NCBI GenBank assembly: GCA_019749805.1
Contig: JAIEPH010000023.1
Location: 27,084 to 91,083 of the forward strand
Origin: Mycobacteriaceae bacterium
GTDB lineage: Bacteria; Actinomycetota; Actinomycetes; Mycobacteriales; Mycobacteriaceae
Reading direction: 5' to 3'
Length of the DNA stretch: 64,000 nucleotides
This document shows, piece by piece, positions 35,795 through 44,666 of the stretch. The notes below the pieces were generated by a model, which was given only the letters and a program-made list of their open reading frames with translations, ran no database searches and was not told where the DNA came from. The position numbers were made by a program, and so were the translations under genes. The first letter of the stretch is position 1; each line of letters opens with the position of its first letter.

Positions 35795-36230
35795 GAGTAT
35801 GCCGTCTATTTGCCGGTGGAGTCAACCGGCCTTGCTTATACGTCCAACTGCCGCGCGGCCCTCGTCGTTGCCTTCGACGAAACGTCCACTACGGCGTTCA
35901 CCGCGCGAGGCGGTATGTCTCCTTGCCAAGGGGATTTGCACGAGTGCGCACATGGCCCGTAACGAAACGACCGCGGCCCGGTAAGGCCGCGCACGGGCGG
36001 GCAAGCGTGGGATGCCAGCAGCTGCCAGCGGTACTGGCCGAGCAGATTTCGTTGGAGATCCTGCGCCGCCCCCGGATTGGACTGGTCATCGACGACGACG
36101 CCGCGCGGGAAGCAAGTCTGCGGACCGCTCGGGCCGACGGCGCTGCCAGGTGTTGTGCGGGAGGCGACATTTCGTCGCCGACGCCCGAGCGTCGCGATTC
36201 TTCGAGCTGCATTCGGCTTTTACCGCGGTA
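35795..36230. other. Intergenic region between dioxygenase operon and IclR gene
   Basis: About 436 bp. The plus-strand frame of the IclR gene is open upstream to 36077, but that extension is unlike the family. One plus-strand frame (around 36030-36110) reads like coding sequence but matches nothing I recognise. A GC-rich hairpin-like stretch is at ~35970-35990. Confidence 0.35.
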
Positions 36231-36253
36231 AGGTTTCTGTCATGCAGAAACCT
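36231..36253. promoter_or_regulatory. 23-bp palindrome over the IclR start codon, probable autoregulatory operator
   Basis: Perfect arms AGGTTTCTG and CAGAAACCT are separated by TCATG and contain the TCTG-N5-CAGA core (36236-36248). The ATG at 36242 lies inside the palindrome, so a bound regulator would block its own promoter or leaderless start. Confidence 0.7.
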
Positions 36254-37042
36254 CCAGTCGCAGGCATGGAGCATGACAGCACCGGAAAGCTTCCGCAATA
36301 TCCGATCGAGTCTGTCGACAACGCTCTTCGCCTAATCCTCCTCCTAGGAGGCCGCTCTGAGATCCGGCTCACTGACGCCAGCGAGTACCTGCACGTCGCT
36401 TCGTCGACCGCGCATCGCCTGTTATCGATGCTTCAGTACCGCGGGTTTGTCCGCCAAGACCCGATCAGCAGGGCATACCAGCCCGGACCGTCGTTAACAA
36501 ACGTGGCGTTCGCTGTGTACTCCAGGATGGACATACCACGCACCGCCGCGCCGATTCTGCGCCACCTTGCAGACACGTTGCAAGAAACCGTGCACGTAGG
36601 AACGTTGGACGGCAGACTCGTTCGCTTCATCGCGGCACTCGAAAGTCCTTCTGCCGTTCGAGTGATATCGCGTTTGGGTACTACACGTCCTGCACATTGC
36701 ACGTCGACAGGTAAGGTCCTACTCGCCGGACTATCCGATGACGAGCTTGACCAGTTGTATCCCGACCCACATTTGGAGCCACTCACCGAGCATTCCGTGC
36801 GAACCCTCACCGAACTGCGCGCTCAATTGGCAGAGGTCAGGAAAAGTGGGTTTGCAACCAGCAACCAGGAAAGTGAGGAAGGCGTCGTGTCTGTCGCCGT
36901 GGCCGTACCCGTAGGAGGTTCCCAGATGAGGCTGGCACTCAATGCGTCAGCGCCCAGTTATCGATTCCGGCCCTCGGATATCCGCAAAGCTCGCACTGCC
37001 CTCACAGACGCCGCCGCCGAGCTAGCCCGCAATCTCGGCTGA
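36242..37042 (+). CDS. IclR-family transcriptional regulator
   Basis: 266 residues from the ATG at 36242 (an ATG at 36266 is the alternative). The N-terminal winged helix is seen in R-L-T-D-A-S-E-Y-L-H-V-A-S-S-T-A-H-R-L-L and G-F-V-R-Q-D; the effector-binding IclR domain follows (E-T-V-H-V-G-T-L, R-P-A-H-C-T-S-T-G-K-V-L-L-A). It is divergent from the third dioxygenase operon. The palindrome across its start recurs upstream of six further units, so it is the likely regulator of the PAH genes; whether it activates or represses cannot be told. Its stop overlaps the next ATG by one base. Confidence 0.92.
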   Translation: MQKPPVAGMEHDSTGKLPQYPIESVDNALRLILLLGGRSEIRLTDASEYLHVASSTAHRLLSMLQYRGFVRQDPISRAYQPGPSLTNVAFAVYSRMDIPRTAAPILRHLADTLQETVHVGTLDGRLVRFIAALESPSAVRVISRLGTTRPAHCTSTGKVLLAGLSDDELDQLYPDPHLEPLTEHSVRTLTELRAQLAEVRKSGFATSNQESEEGVVSVAVAVPVGGSQMRLALNASAPSYRFRPSDIRKARTALTDAAAELARNLG

Positions 37043-37545
37043 TGACGTCCCCAAAAGTGGAAGCCGACAGTGAAATGCCCAGCGGCGCCCCAGATTTGCC
37101 TGGCTTCATTGCCACCATCGACGCATTCCTAAGCATGGAGAAGCAACGGAATGCCGAACCGATGTTCGCGGCGGTCCTCACCGACGACTTTCAGATCGGT
37201 TTTCGTGGTGGTTACCAGTGGAAAGGCCGCGATGGTCTGCAGACGTACCTTGACCAACGGGCCGGAATCTTCGACGAACGCCTGGAACTGCGCCACGTAC
37301 TTTCCTACATCCCGGCGAAGGAGGGTGTGGTCGAGCTGACGACCCATCTTGAGTTTTACTTTCGACGCTGGAAAGCACCCTCGTTGGTCAGCGAAGAATT
37401 CACCGGGTCGGCCTTTCGCACGTGGCTGATACGCGTCGCTGACAACGAGATGCGTGTGAAGCAGGTGATTATCGATGGATTTGCCAATCTCAACGAAAAC
37501 GCTCGGGCGGTGTTTGCCATCCCAGATGAAGGGTTCGACGAATAA
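37042..37545 (+). CDS. SnoaL/NTF2-like protein
   Basis: 167 residues, no signal peptide. The helix F-I-A-T-I-D-A-F-L-S-M-E-K-Q-R-N-A-E-P-M-F-A followed by a D-D-F-Q-I-G-F-R-G-G strand and Y-Q-W-K-G-R-D-G fits the cone-shaped NTF2-like fold, shared with dioxygenase beta subunits and nuclear-transport-factor-like enzymes. The TGATG junction couples it to the IclR gene. No Rieske partner is adjacent on this strand; function is unknown, perhaps isomerase, hydratase or ligand sensing. Confidence 0.7.
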   Translation: MTSPKVEADSEMPSGAPDLPGFIATIDAFLSMEKQRNAEPMFAAVLTDDFQIGFRGGYQWKGRDGLQTYLDQRAGIFDERLELRHVLSYIPAKEGVVELTTHLEFYFRRWKAPSLVSEEFTGSAFRTWLIRVADNEMRVKQVIIDGFANLNENARAVFAIPDEGFDE

Positions 37546-37689
37546 GCGCTACAGCGACGAAGGCGGTAGACGTCCACCGACGCCGAGGCGCACGATCAAA
37601 CCTCGCTTCTCCATAGCACGATGTCGATCTCTCGAAATGAGACATCGCAATCAGGGCTGCAGGCCCTCACGGGTTATCGGAACACTCGA

Positions 37690-37834
37690 CCTCTCCCCGT
37701 GCGACGCCGGGCAGCGCGATCGATGCCCACCATCCCGGCGACGTCCAGTACCGCAGTAATTCGCATGATCTTCTGCATGAGGTCGGTGCCATGTGCCCCG
37801 AACCGATGATGGCGACTTTCGTCATTGCCATCAT
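37690..37834 (-). pseudogene. Remnant of acylating acetaldehyde dehydrogenase (MhpF/HsaG-like)
   Basis: The ATG at 37834 overlaps the hydratase stop (ATGA) and begins MMAMTKVAIIGSGH, the NAD-binding start of acetaldehyde dehydrogenase. After a frameshift it continues G-T-D-L-M-Q-K-I-M-R and V-L-D-V-A-G-M-V-G-I-D, the next family segment, and then dissolves. Only about 45 of ~300 codons remain. In meta-cleavage operons this gene normally follows the hydratase, as here. Confidence 0.7.
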
Positions 37835-38634
37835 GCCTCTGAGAACGTGGCGGAAACCGATCCCAGAGGCTCGATCTCCGCTTCGACATGAACGCCGGGC
37901 CTGACCGCGGCCATGGGTCCAAGCGCTCCCGAAAGAACGATCTGGCCAGCGCGAAGTGGCTGCCCGTACGCAGCAGCTGTCCTGGCCAACCACATCAATG
38001 CAAGGATCGGGTCACCCAGACAGGCCGCCCCAGAGCCCGCTGATACCGGAACGCCATCGGCCGACATTCGCATGACGACGTCCCGGGGCTCGAATTCGTC
38101 GATTTCGAGCCGGTTCTCCCCCAGAACGAACAGCCCGCTGGAGGCGTTGTCCGCCACGGTGTCAGCGATACTCAGGTCCCAATTCGCTATGCGGCTATCC
38201 ACGATCTCCAGTGCCGCAACGGCGTAGCGAATCGATCCTCGAATTTGATCTTCGCTTGACACATCTCTGTCGATATCTTCCGCGAGTACGAAGGCGACTT
38301 CGGCTTCGACCTTGGGCTGCAACAACTTTCGATAAGGAACGAGCGTCTCGCCGGATGCGTCCATGTCCGCAAATAGGACACCGAAATCCGGTTGGTCGAC
38401 GCCGAGTTGTTGCTGTACTGAAGGAGCAGTCAGGCCGATCTTTCGACCGATTACCACTCCTCCCGCCGCCACCCGGCGAGCGTTGAGCTCCTGCTGAACC
38501 GCATACGCCGAATCGATGTCCTCCGCGCCGATCAGCGTGCGCACCGGTGGTGCTGGTTGCCCTGTCACGAAAGCGGTTTGGATACGGTCGACGGCAGCTC
38601 GGATGATGCTGATGTCGCGAACTGTGGTTGTCAT
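37831..38634 (-). CDS. 2-oxopent-4-enoate hydratase family (MhpD/BphE/HsaE-like)
   Basis: 267 residues from the ATG at 38634 with AAGGAAGG upstream; the frame is open 74 codons further but without support. Family signs are I-G-R-K-I-G-L-T-A-P-S-V-Q-Q-Q-L-G-V-D-Q-P-D-F-G-V-L, K-V-E-A-E-V-A-F-V-L-A-E-D-I and a C-terminal L-S-G-A-L-G-P-M. The enzyme hydrates 2-hydroxypenta-2,4-dienoate from meta-cleavage. Its usual partner dehydrogenase survives only as a fragment next door and no aldolase of that pathway follows. 4-Oxalocrotonate decarboxylase is the nearest alternative family member. Confidence 0.85.
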   Translation of the reverse strand: MTTTVRDISIIRAAVDRIQTAFVTGQPAPPVRTLIGAEDIDSAYAVQQELNARRVAAGGVVIGRKIGLTAPSVQQQLGVDQPDFGVLFADMDASGETLVPYRKLLQPKVEAEVAFVLAEDIDRDVSSEDQIRGSIRYAVAALEIVDSRIANWDLSIADTVADNASSGLFVLGENRLEIDEFEPRDVVMRMSADGVPVSAGSGAACLGDPILALMWLARTAAAYGQPLRAGQIVLSGALGPMAAVRPGVHVEAEIEPLGSVSATFSEA

Positions 38635-38722
38635 GTGTGACCTTCCTTTTTGGGCGGCAACGTCATCGACGTTATGGACAGGGTTAATGGGGTTCGCGCA
38701 AGTGTTGCCAGGCAAGCCCTTC

Positions 38723-40174
38723 TTACTGCCGAGCGCTTTTCGCATGCCGGTCGACGTCGACCACCCCGGCAATGGACTTGAGTCGAAGGTGGGAGGAGAT
38801 ATCGAGCGAGCCGCCGACTCCGCTGTCTTTGTATCCCTCGGCTGGGTCGGAGACACCGTGGCTCCGCGCGTTTATCGAGATGCGCCCGGTATGCATATTG
38901 CGCGCCACCGCCGTCGCACGCTCGACGTCACGGCTGAACACCGCACCGCCAAGCCCATATGACGAATCATTGGCCATTCGTGTCGCGTCCTCATCTCCGT
39001 CATGAGGAACCACGACCAGGACGGGCCCGAATATCTCTTCGCGGAACACGCGCATCGTACGGTCGACGTCGACGATCACCGTGGGCTCGACGTAGAAGCC
39101 GGTCGCAATGGACGGACGGCCACCCCCGAGGATCACCCGAGCTCCTTCGGCACCAGCCGAGTCGATGTAGTCCTCGACACGTGCACGCTGCGCCGCGCTG
39201 ACGAGCGGACCGAAGACTGTCCCTGGATCCAGCGGGTCACCCAACTGAGCACTGGCCAAGCATGATGTGACGACCTCGAGTACATCGCTGAAGCGTGCGC
39301 GAGGCGCGATGACACGCGTGCACGAGTAGCAGACCTGCCCCGTATTCGGCAGGCAGGTGGTGACCAAGTTGTCGGCGAAGAGCTCGAGGTCCGCATCGTC
39401 GAGCAACACGGCCGCCGACTTTCCACCCAGCTCCGCTACGACCGGCTTCAACAAATGGCCTGCACGCGAGGCGATTGCGCGACCAGCATCCGTGGAGCCG
39501 GTGAAGGACACCATGTCTATGTTCGGATCGTCAATCACCGCGGACCCTGTCGTACGGCCACCGGTGACGACGTTGATCACCCCGGGAGGGAATCCGACTG
39601 CCGCAGCGAGCTCCCCGATGAGCAATGAGTCCAAAGGTGTTTCCGGCGCAGGTTTCACGACGACCGTGCACCCTGCGGCGAGAGCCGGAGCCAGCTTGTG
39701 GGCTAATAAGGACTGGGGCGCGTTCCACGGGATGATGATCCCGACGACGCCCACCGGTTCACGTCTGACGATGCCCTTCCCGTCGGCACTGGCGACTTCG
39801 GGCTCGAAGGATCCGGCTATCTCGGCACAGTGGCGGTAGAGAGCTATGGGACGAGTGCCATTGGTACGACGCGACCTCGAGATTACGGCTCCATTCTGGG
39901 CCGTCACGAGGCGCGCGATCTCCTCGCATCGTTCATCGAAACTGTCGGCCAGCGCGGCGATCAGGGCTGCACGATCTTTGGATGGCGCTTCGGCCCACCC
40001 CCGCAGCGCGGCGCGTGCCGCGATCGCCGCCGACGCTACATCGGCGGAGCTCCCGTCTGGGACGCTCCCGACCCAGTCCTCGGTGGCCGGATCGGTGAGG
40101 TCGATGAAGGCATCGGAATCGGACTCCCGCCAGACACCATCGACATAGATATGGCTGTGGCGACTGCCGATCAC
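38723..40174 (-). CDS. Aldehyde dehydrogenase
   Basis: 483 residues. N151 (I-I-P-W-N-A-P), E248 (A-E-L-G-G-K) and the nucleophile C282 (N-T-G-Q-V-C-Y) are present. The sequence is of the betaine/benzaldehyde dehydrogenase type. The ATG overlaps the P450 stop as ATGA, which suggests sequential oxidation: the P450 makes an alcohol or aldehyde that this enzyme takes to the acid. Confidence 0.92.
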   Translation of the reverse strand: MIGSRHSHIYVDGVWRESDSDAFIDLTDPATEDWVGSVPDGSSADVASAAIAARAALRGWAEAPSKDRAALIAALADSFDERCEEIARLVTAQNGAVISRSRRTNGTRPIALYRHCAEIAGSFEPEVASADGKGIVRREPVGVVGIIIPWNAPQSLLAHKLAPALAAGCTVVVKPAPETPLDSLLIGELAAAVGFPPGVINVVTGGRTTGSAVIDDPNIDMVSFTGSTDAGRAIASRAGHLLKPVVAELGGKSAAVLLDDADLELFADNLVTTCLPNTGQVCYSCTRVIAPRARFSDVLEVVTSCLASAQLGDPLDPGTVFGPLVSAAQRARVEDYIDSAGAEGARVILGGGRPSIATGFYVEPTVIVDVDRTMRVFREEIFGPVLVVVPHDGDEDATRMANDSSYGLGGAVFSRDVERATAVARNMHTGRISINARSHGVSDPAEGYKDSGVGGSLDISSHLRLKSIAGVVDVDRHAKSARQ

Positions 40175-41382
40175 GCCGTTTCTCCGGAAAGTACTGGATT
40201 CTTGATCGGAGCGGGCGTGAAGGTCGCAGGGACATTACGGAATCCACGCAACACGTTGTTGAGCTTGCGGGTGGGCTCGCCAATCGTGATCGTCTCGACG
40301 CGCTCGATCATCGATTCCAATACCGCCTGGAGCTCGATCCGGGCCAAAACCTGACCCGCGCAGGCATGAAGACCGGTTCCAAAGGTCAGATGACCCGCGG
40401 CGTTTCGGTGAATGTCGAATTTGTCTGGCTCGGGATACTGGCGCTCATCGCGATTGCCGCTTCCATAGATGACAGCAACCCGCTCACCCGCGGCGATCTC
40501 AATTCCGCTCACCTCGGCGTCCACCGCTGCGACACGGGAGAAGAGCTGCGCAGGTGCTTCGATCCTCAACACCTCATTCACGACGGCGTTGACCCGGTGG
40601 GGTACCCCGCGGAGTTCCTGCCACTGCTCAGGATGCGTCCCGAGCAGCCACACCATCGCCCCAAGCGCATTGACGGTCGTGTCCATCCCCGCCGTAAGGT
40701 ACGCCGAAAGTAGGTGCAGGCAGTACTCCTCGGGGATGACCCCAGCGTCGGCCGCTTCGTATACCGCGGCACCCATGCTGCCCGGGGCCAGTTGGTCCCT
40801 CGTTGCGACGTTGCGGATGTACTCGAACTGCTCGGCGATGTCGGCCAGGCCTGCCGAGGTGCGATCACCCGGCGGGCCAAAGGCGTTGAACGCACCGCTG
40901 GCCCAGCGCAGCAACTCCGAGCGAGCATCAACGGGGAGGCCGATCAGCTCTCCGACGACCTCTACGGGAAAGACCTGACTGAAGTCGGTCACCGCATCAA
41001 AGGACTCTCTTCTGGTCATCTCGTCGACAAGCGATTGAGCTCTGGGCCGAATGATCTGCTCCACACTGCGAATCGAACGAGGCCCCAAACGATCCTGGAG
41101 AACACCGCGCAGCATCTCGTGGCGTGGCGGGTCGGACGCGATGACGCTGTGTCTACGGACCTCGTTGAACTGATTGTTGAAGCCGACACCTTTGCCCGAG
41201 ATGAATCGCGTGTGGTCCATGAGGACTGCCCGCACTTCGGCATACCGCGCCACCGCGAGCACGCCATTAGCGGTCAGACGGACGACCGGCCCTAGCTCAC
41301 GCATGCGCGCGTACGTGGGAAACGGATCACGCAACACCTCGTCGGAGAAGATATCGACGTCGAGCTCTGGGATCGTGCTCAC
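40171..41382 (-). CDS. Cytochrome P450
   Basis: 403 residues, soluble bacterial class. The haem-binding segment F-G-T-G-L-H-A-C-A-G-Q, the I-helix A-G-M-D-T-T and the K-helix E-V-L-R are present. It is coupled to the aldehyde dehydrogenase. The ferredoxin/reductase pairs at 31-32.5 kb or 45.6-47.2 kb could supply electrons. Hydroxylation or O-demethylation of an aromatic is inferred from context only. Confidence 0.93.
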   Translation of the reverse strand: MSTIPELDVDIFSDEVLRDPFPTYARMRELGPVVRLTANGVLAVARYAEVRAVLMDHTRFISGKGVGFNNQFNEVRRHSVIASDPPRHEMLRGVLQDRLGPRSIRSVEQIIRPRAQSLVDEMTRRESFDAVTDFSQVFPVEVVGELIGLPVDARSELLRWASGAFNAFGPPGDRTSAGLADIAEQFEYIRNVATRDQLAPGSMGAAVYEAADAGVIPEEYCLHLLSAYLTAGMDTTVNALGAMVWLLGTHPEQWQELRGVPHRVNAVVNEVLRIEAPAQLFSRVAAVDAEVSGIEIAAGERVAVIYGSGNRDERQYPEPDKFDIHRNAAGHLTFGTGLHACAGQVLARIELQAVLESMIERVETITIGEPTRKLNNVLRGFRNVPATFTPAPIKNPVLSGETA

Positions 41383-41453
41383 CGACTCTCGGCTCCTTCT
41401 GTTGTGGTTGTTCCCCGGTTGCCGTGCGAGACGTATCCTTGTCGCCCGTCACC

Positions 41454-42512
41454 TCATCCGAAGCGGACGTCGACTGCGGCGGATCCGTTGCCGGCGAGAT
41501 CTTTACTGGCCAAATGCCGGTCCAGCCGGGGATACACTCGGCGCGCGTTACCCTCCACCACTGCGTGGTGTTCTTCCTCACTCAAATCGAGTTCGTTGAT
41601 GTAGACCAGCGTGTCGTCCCATGCGACTCCGGTGTCCGGGTCAACTCCTCGAACCGCGCCGAGCATTTCGGAAGCGAAGAGCAGGTTAGCCGGACCGATC
41701 ACCCGGTGCAGCAGATCGATTCCAGCCTGGTGATAGACGCAAGTGTCGAAGTACATATTTCCCAGGAGTTCGCTTGGGTCTGGTCGGCCCAGCCGAGCCG
41801 CCAAGCCGCGGTAACGGCCCCAGTGGTACGGGACGGCGCCACCTCCGTGCGGGATCACAAAGGTCAGCTTCGGATATCGCTGGAACAAGTCCGACTGCAC
41901 GAACTGCATGAAAACGCTCGTGTCAGCGTTGAGGTAGTGCGCGCCGAGCGTGTGGAAGTTTGGATTACACGAGATCGAAACATGCACCATCGCAGGCACT
42001 TCCAACTCGATCATGGCCTCGTACAGCGGGTACCAGTATTCGTCCGTCATCGGGGGCGACGTCCAGTACCCGGCCGTCGGGTCCGGGTTGACGTTGCACC
42101 CGACGAAACCGAGTTCATCCACGCAACGTCGTAGCTCGTCGACCACCGGACGCAGGTCTCCACAAGGTGTCTGTGGCAACTGAGCCACTGGCGCGAAAGC
42201 GTCGGGATAAAGTTGCGCCACACGGTGGACCAGGTCGTTGGACGCACGGGCCCACGCGGTGGCGGTGGCCTGGTCCGCTATGTGGTGCTCCATCCCGGAA
42301 GCTTTCGGCGAGAACAGCATCAGATCACCACCTCGCTCGCGAAGCACGCGCAGCTGATTGTTCTCGACGCTCTCTCGGAGCTCGTCTTCACCGATCCTCG
42401 GCGCTGCCGGTGCCGGCACGCTGGGATTTTCCAACGCCGCGAGCTGTTGGTCACGAAACGCCTGATGCGCCGGCGGTGCCGTGGTGTAGTGACCGTGGAT
42501 GTCAATGATCAC
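41454..42512 (-). CDS. ligJ: 4-Oxalomesaconate hydratase (amidohydrolase superfamily)
   Basis: 352 residues. The N-terminus I-I-D-I-H-G-H-Y-T-T-A-P is characteristic of LigJ/GalB-type amidohydrolase hydratases; other metal-site cues are M-V-H-V-S, I-P-H-G-G-G-A-V-P-Y-H and the late F-A-S-E-M-L-G-A-V. The enzyme hydrates 4-oxalomesaconate to 4-carboxy-4-hydroxy-2-oxoadipate in protocatechuate 4,5-cleavage and gallate pathways. The GTG start overlaps the next step's gene (LigK-like) as GTGA, strong support for the role. Confidence 0.87.
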   Translation of the reverse strand: MIIDIHGHYTTAPPAHQAFRDQQLAALENPSVPAPAAPRIGEDELRESVENNQLRVLRERGGDLMLFSPKASGMEHHIADQATATAWARASNDLVHRVAQLYPDAFAPVAQLPQTPCGDLRPVVDELRRCVDELGFVGCNVNPDPTAGYWTSPPMTDEYWYPLYEAMIELEVPAMVHVSISCNPNFHTLGAHYLNADTSVFMQFVQSDLFQRYPKLTFVIPHGGGAVPYHWGRYRGLAARLGRPDPSELLGNMYFDTCVYHQAGIDLLHRVIGPANLLFASEMLGAVRGVDPDTGVAWDDTLVYINELDLSEEEHHAVVEGNARRVYPRLDRHLASKDLAGNGSAAVDVRFG

Positions 42513-43201
42513 CGCACGGCGTCCTCGTAGTCGACATAGCGCAACCCCGCGCGGGCAAGGTCGCCACGCATGTTGTTGACGTCGAGGCTGAGTTCACCAC
42601 GCATGTAACGCTTCCGGTTCGCGGCTTCCTTGGTCTCGCGCAGCTTGGATGCCGCTGCGACGGCAGCGGCCTCCGTGCGGGGGACTACTACGACACCGTC
42701 GTCGTCGCCGACCACGACGTCACCCGGTTCGACCCATGCGCCGGCGCACGTGATCCCAATATTGACCGAACCAAGGCGTTTTTTAACCGTCCCCTGTGCT
42801 GAGACACATTTTGACCAGACCGGGAACTTCATGGCGGCGAGTTCAGCGACGTCCCGGCATCCGGCGTCGATCATCAGACCACCGACACCCCGGGCCGCGA
42901 GTGCCGTGGCCAGCAGTTCACCGAAATACCCATACTCCGAGGGCTCTTCGGGAGCGATCACCAAGACATCGCCTGCCTGACACTGCTCCACCGCCACATG
43001 GACCATCCAGTTGTCATCTGACGGGACACTGACAGTCACCGCCGATCCGCAGACCCGTGCACCGGTGTAGATCGGCCTCATGTACGCAGCGAGCAGCCCG
43101 GTGCGGCCCTGTGCTTCATGAATGGTCGCAACTCCGAACTGGGCGAGTTCATCCCGCACCGCGGGATGGGCGCGAGGCGGATTGCGGATGACGACAGACA
43201 C
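42509..43201 (-). CDS. ligK: 4-Carboxy-4-hydroxy-2-oxoadipate aldolase / oxaloacetate decarboxylase (RraA-like)
   Basis: 230 residues from a GTG at 43201, eight bases after AAGGGAG; TTG starts at 43207 and 43225 would overlap the alcohol dehydrogenase. Family signs are T-I-H-E-A-Q-G-R-T-G, D-A-G-C-R-D-V-A-E-L and G-D-V-V-V-G-D-D-D-G-V-V-V-V-P. The metal-dependent aldolase splits the LigJ product into pyruvate and oxaloacetate. The pair supplies the last two steps of a 4,5-cleavage route; the dioxygenase itself is not in the window. Confidence 0.88.
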   Translation of the reverse strand: MSVVIRNPPRAHPAVRDELAQFGVATIHEAQGRTGLLAAYMRPIYTGARVCGSAVTVSVPSDDNWMVHVAVEQCQAGDVLVIAPEEPSEYGYFGELLATALAARGVGGLMIDAGCRDVAELAAMKFPVWSKCVSAQGTVKKRLGSVNIGITCAGAWVEPGDVVVGDDDGVVVVPRTEAAAVAAASKLRETKEAANRKRYMRGELSLDVNNMRGDLARAGLRYVDYEDAVR

Positions 43202-43203
43202 CG

Positions 43204-44328
43204 TCAAGACTCCCTTCCCAGCCAAGGCATCAGCGAAATGTGGATCACGTCGGCGTCCTCTGTGTCACCAGCCAGCGCTCGGATAGCCTTGTCGACCTGA
43301 TCGAGCGGGAATTTGTGCGTCGACAGCCGCTCCAGCGGAAACCTGTGCGACGCAAGCTGTTTGAGTGCAAGCTCACACGCGCGGTAACTATGGCCGCGTG
43401 CGCTTCTGATCGTGATGGCCTTCTCCGTGAGCTTTTTCACCGGGAAATCAGGGAACGCGGCAAGTTCCCCCTGGATGAGCATTGTGCCCTCACGGCGTTT
43501 CAAGGCGTCGATACCGAGCAACACCGGTTCCACACCAGCCCGCGAGGTGCAGTCGAGCACGAAGTCGACGCCGCGCCCGTTGGTCAGATCCACGATCCGG
43601 TCGTAGGGAGCTTCGGCGTCGATGTCGATGACCTCGTCTGCACCGAGCTCCAACGCGAGGTCCAGGCGAGCTTTGTCCCGAGAAGTGCCCGTAACGATGA
43701 TTTGGGACGCGCCGGCTTGCTTGCAAGCCACGACTTGCGACAGTCCCTGCTGGCCCGGCCCTTGAATCAGAACAGTGTCGGCGTAACCGACACCCGCGGC
43801 GATCAGTGCCCACTCGATGCCGTTCGACAAGGGAGTAACGAGACCGGCCAGTTCAGCATCGACACTTTCGGGCACCTTGTGTACCACGGCATTCCACGGC
43901 AAGTACATGTATTCGGAGAAGCCACCCCACAGCGTTCCGGCGTTGTTGGCTGAGGTGTAACCGTATCTGCGCGCATCGGCGTTCGTTCGCCAGTCCGTTG
44001 CCTCGCAGTGGCGGTACTCGCCGATTCGGCACCATTCGCACTGATAGCAACCAACGTAATGCTCGACGAAGATTCGGTCGCCTTCGCCCACACCGTGCAA
44101 CCGCGTGAACTTCTTTCCCGCCGCGGCGATGATGCCGACGTTCTCGTGGCCCATAATCACCGGCTCGTCGAACGGCGGTTTGGAATACATCTTGACATCC
44201 GTGCCGCATATCCCCGCGACCTCGACCTTCAGCAGCGCGGAATCATCGGACAGTTCCGGCCGGGGCAACTCCCGCAACTCTGTGGTGTTCGGCGCCGTAC
44301 GTACAGCAGCCAGAACGCGCTCGACCAA
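43204..44328 (-). CDS. Zinc-dependent alcohol dehydrogenase (MDR superfamily)
   Basis: 374 residues. Catalytic zinc motifs G-I-C-G-T-D and G-H-E-N, and a C-Y-Q-C-E-W-C-R-I-G-E-Y-R-H-C structural site, are intact; the nucleotide site is Q-G-P-G-Q-Q-G-L. It heads the ADH-ligK-ligJ operon. It could oxidise a dihydrodiol, a hydroxymethyl group or the hydroxymuconic semialdehyde stage; the sequence does not decide. Confidence 0.88.
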   Translation of the reverse strand: MVERVLAAVRTAPNTTELRELPRPELSDDSALLKVEVAGICGTDVKMYSKPPFDEPVIMGHENVGIIAAAGKKFTRLHGVGEGDRIFVEHYVGCYQCEWCRIGEYRHCEATDWRTNADARRYGYTSANNAGTLWGGFSEYMYLPWNAVVHKVPESVDAELAGLVTPLSNGIEWALIAAGVGYADTVLIQGPGQQGLSQVVACKQAGASQIIVTGTSRDKARLDLALELGADEVIDIDAEAPYDRIVDLTNGRGVDFVLDCTSRAGVEPVLLGIDALKRREGTMLIQGELAAFPDFPVKKLTEKAITIRSARGHSYRACELALKQLASHRFPLERLSTHKFPLDQVDKAIRALAGDTEDADVIHISLMPWLGRES

Positions 44329-44352
44329 CTCATCCTCGCAATCACCTTATGG

Positions 44353-44376
44353 CACGATGGTCATGCCAATTTACCA
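44353..44376. repeat. 24-bp direct repeat, copy 1 (possible FadR-type operator)
   Basis: Twenty-three of 24 bases match 44643-44666. It contains TGGTCATGCCA, one base away from the FadR-subfamily consensus TNGTNNNACNA. It is 25 bp upstream of the alcohol dehydrogenase start. Confidence 0.55.
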
Positions 44377-44642
44377 TCTGCAGCGTCGGCCGCCCTTGCC
44401 GGTAACTGCCCGTTTTCCAAGGCGTTGCCACGCCGCCTGTCCTTCGACCCTCGGGAATGATCGTTTCGGCAACACACCCCGCGACACGATCCGGATACGG
44501 TGCCTCAGCATCAGCGCGATGTGCTCAAACCCGGCGCCTAAGACTGCCGCGCGCGCCGCAGGGCGATCCGCAAATCGCCTGTTCTGCCGCGGTGATGCTT
44601 CCGAATAATGGCATGACTTGCTACTGCCCACAGCGACCGTGA
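44377..44642. other. Intergenic region between divergent alcohol dehydrogenase and decarboxylase-like gene
   Basis: A plus-strand frame opening inside repeat copy 1 (MPIYHLQRR...) is open for ~80 codons, but only its first residues resemble the downstream protein, so it is not called as a gene. The region should hold both divergent promoters. Confidence 0.4.
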
Positions 44643-44666
44643 CACAATGGTCATGCCAATTTACCA
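44643..44666. repeat. 24-bp direct repeat, copy 2 (overlaps the decarboxylase-like gene start)
   Basis: Second copy of the repeat at 44353; it covers the start codon and first codons of the decarboxylase-like gene, so a bound regulator could repress it. Confidence 0.55.

Noticed and set aside
44357..44608. Plus-strand frame starting like the decarboxylase-like gene (MVMPIYHLQRR...)
   Set aside because: Only the first few residues match, through the 24-bp repeat; the rest is low-complexity and overlaps promoters, so an operator duplicate explains it better than a gene.
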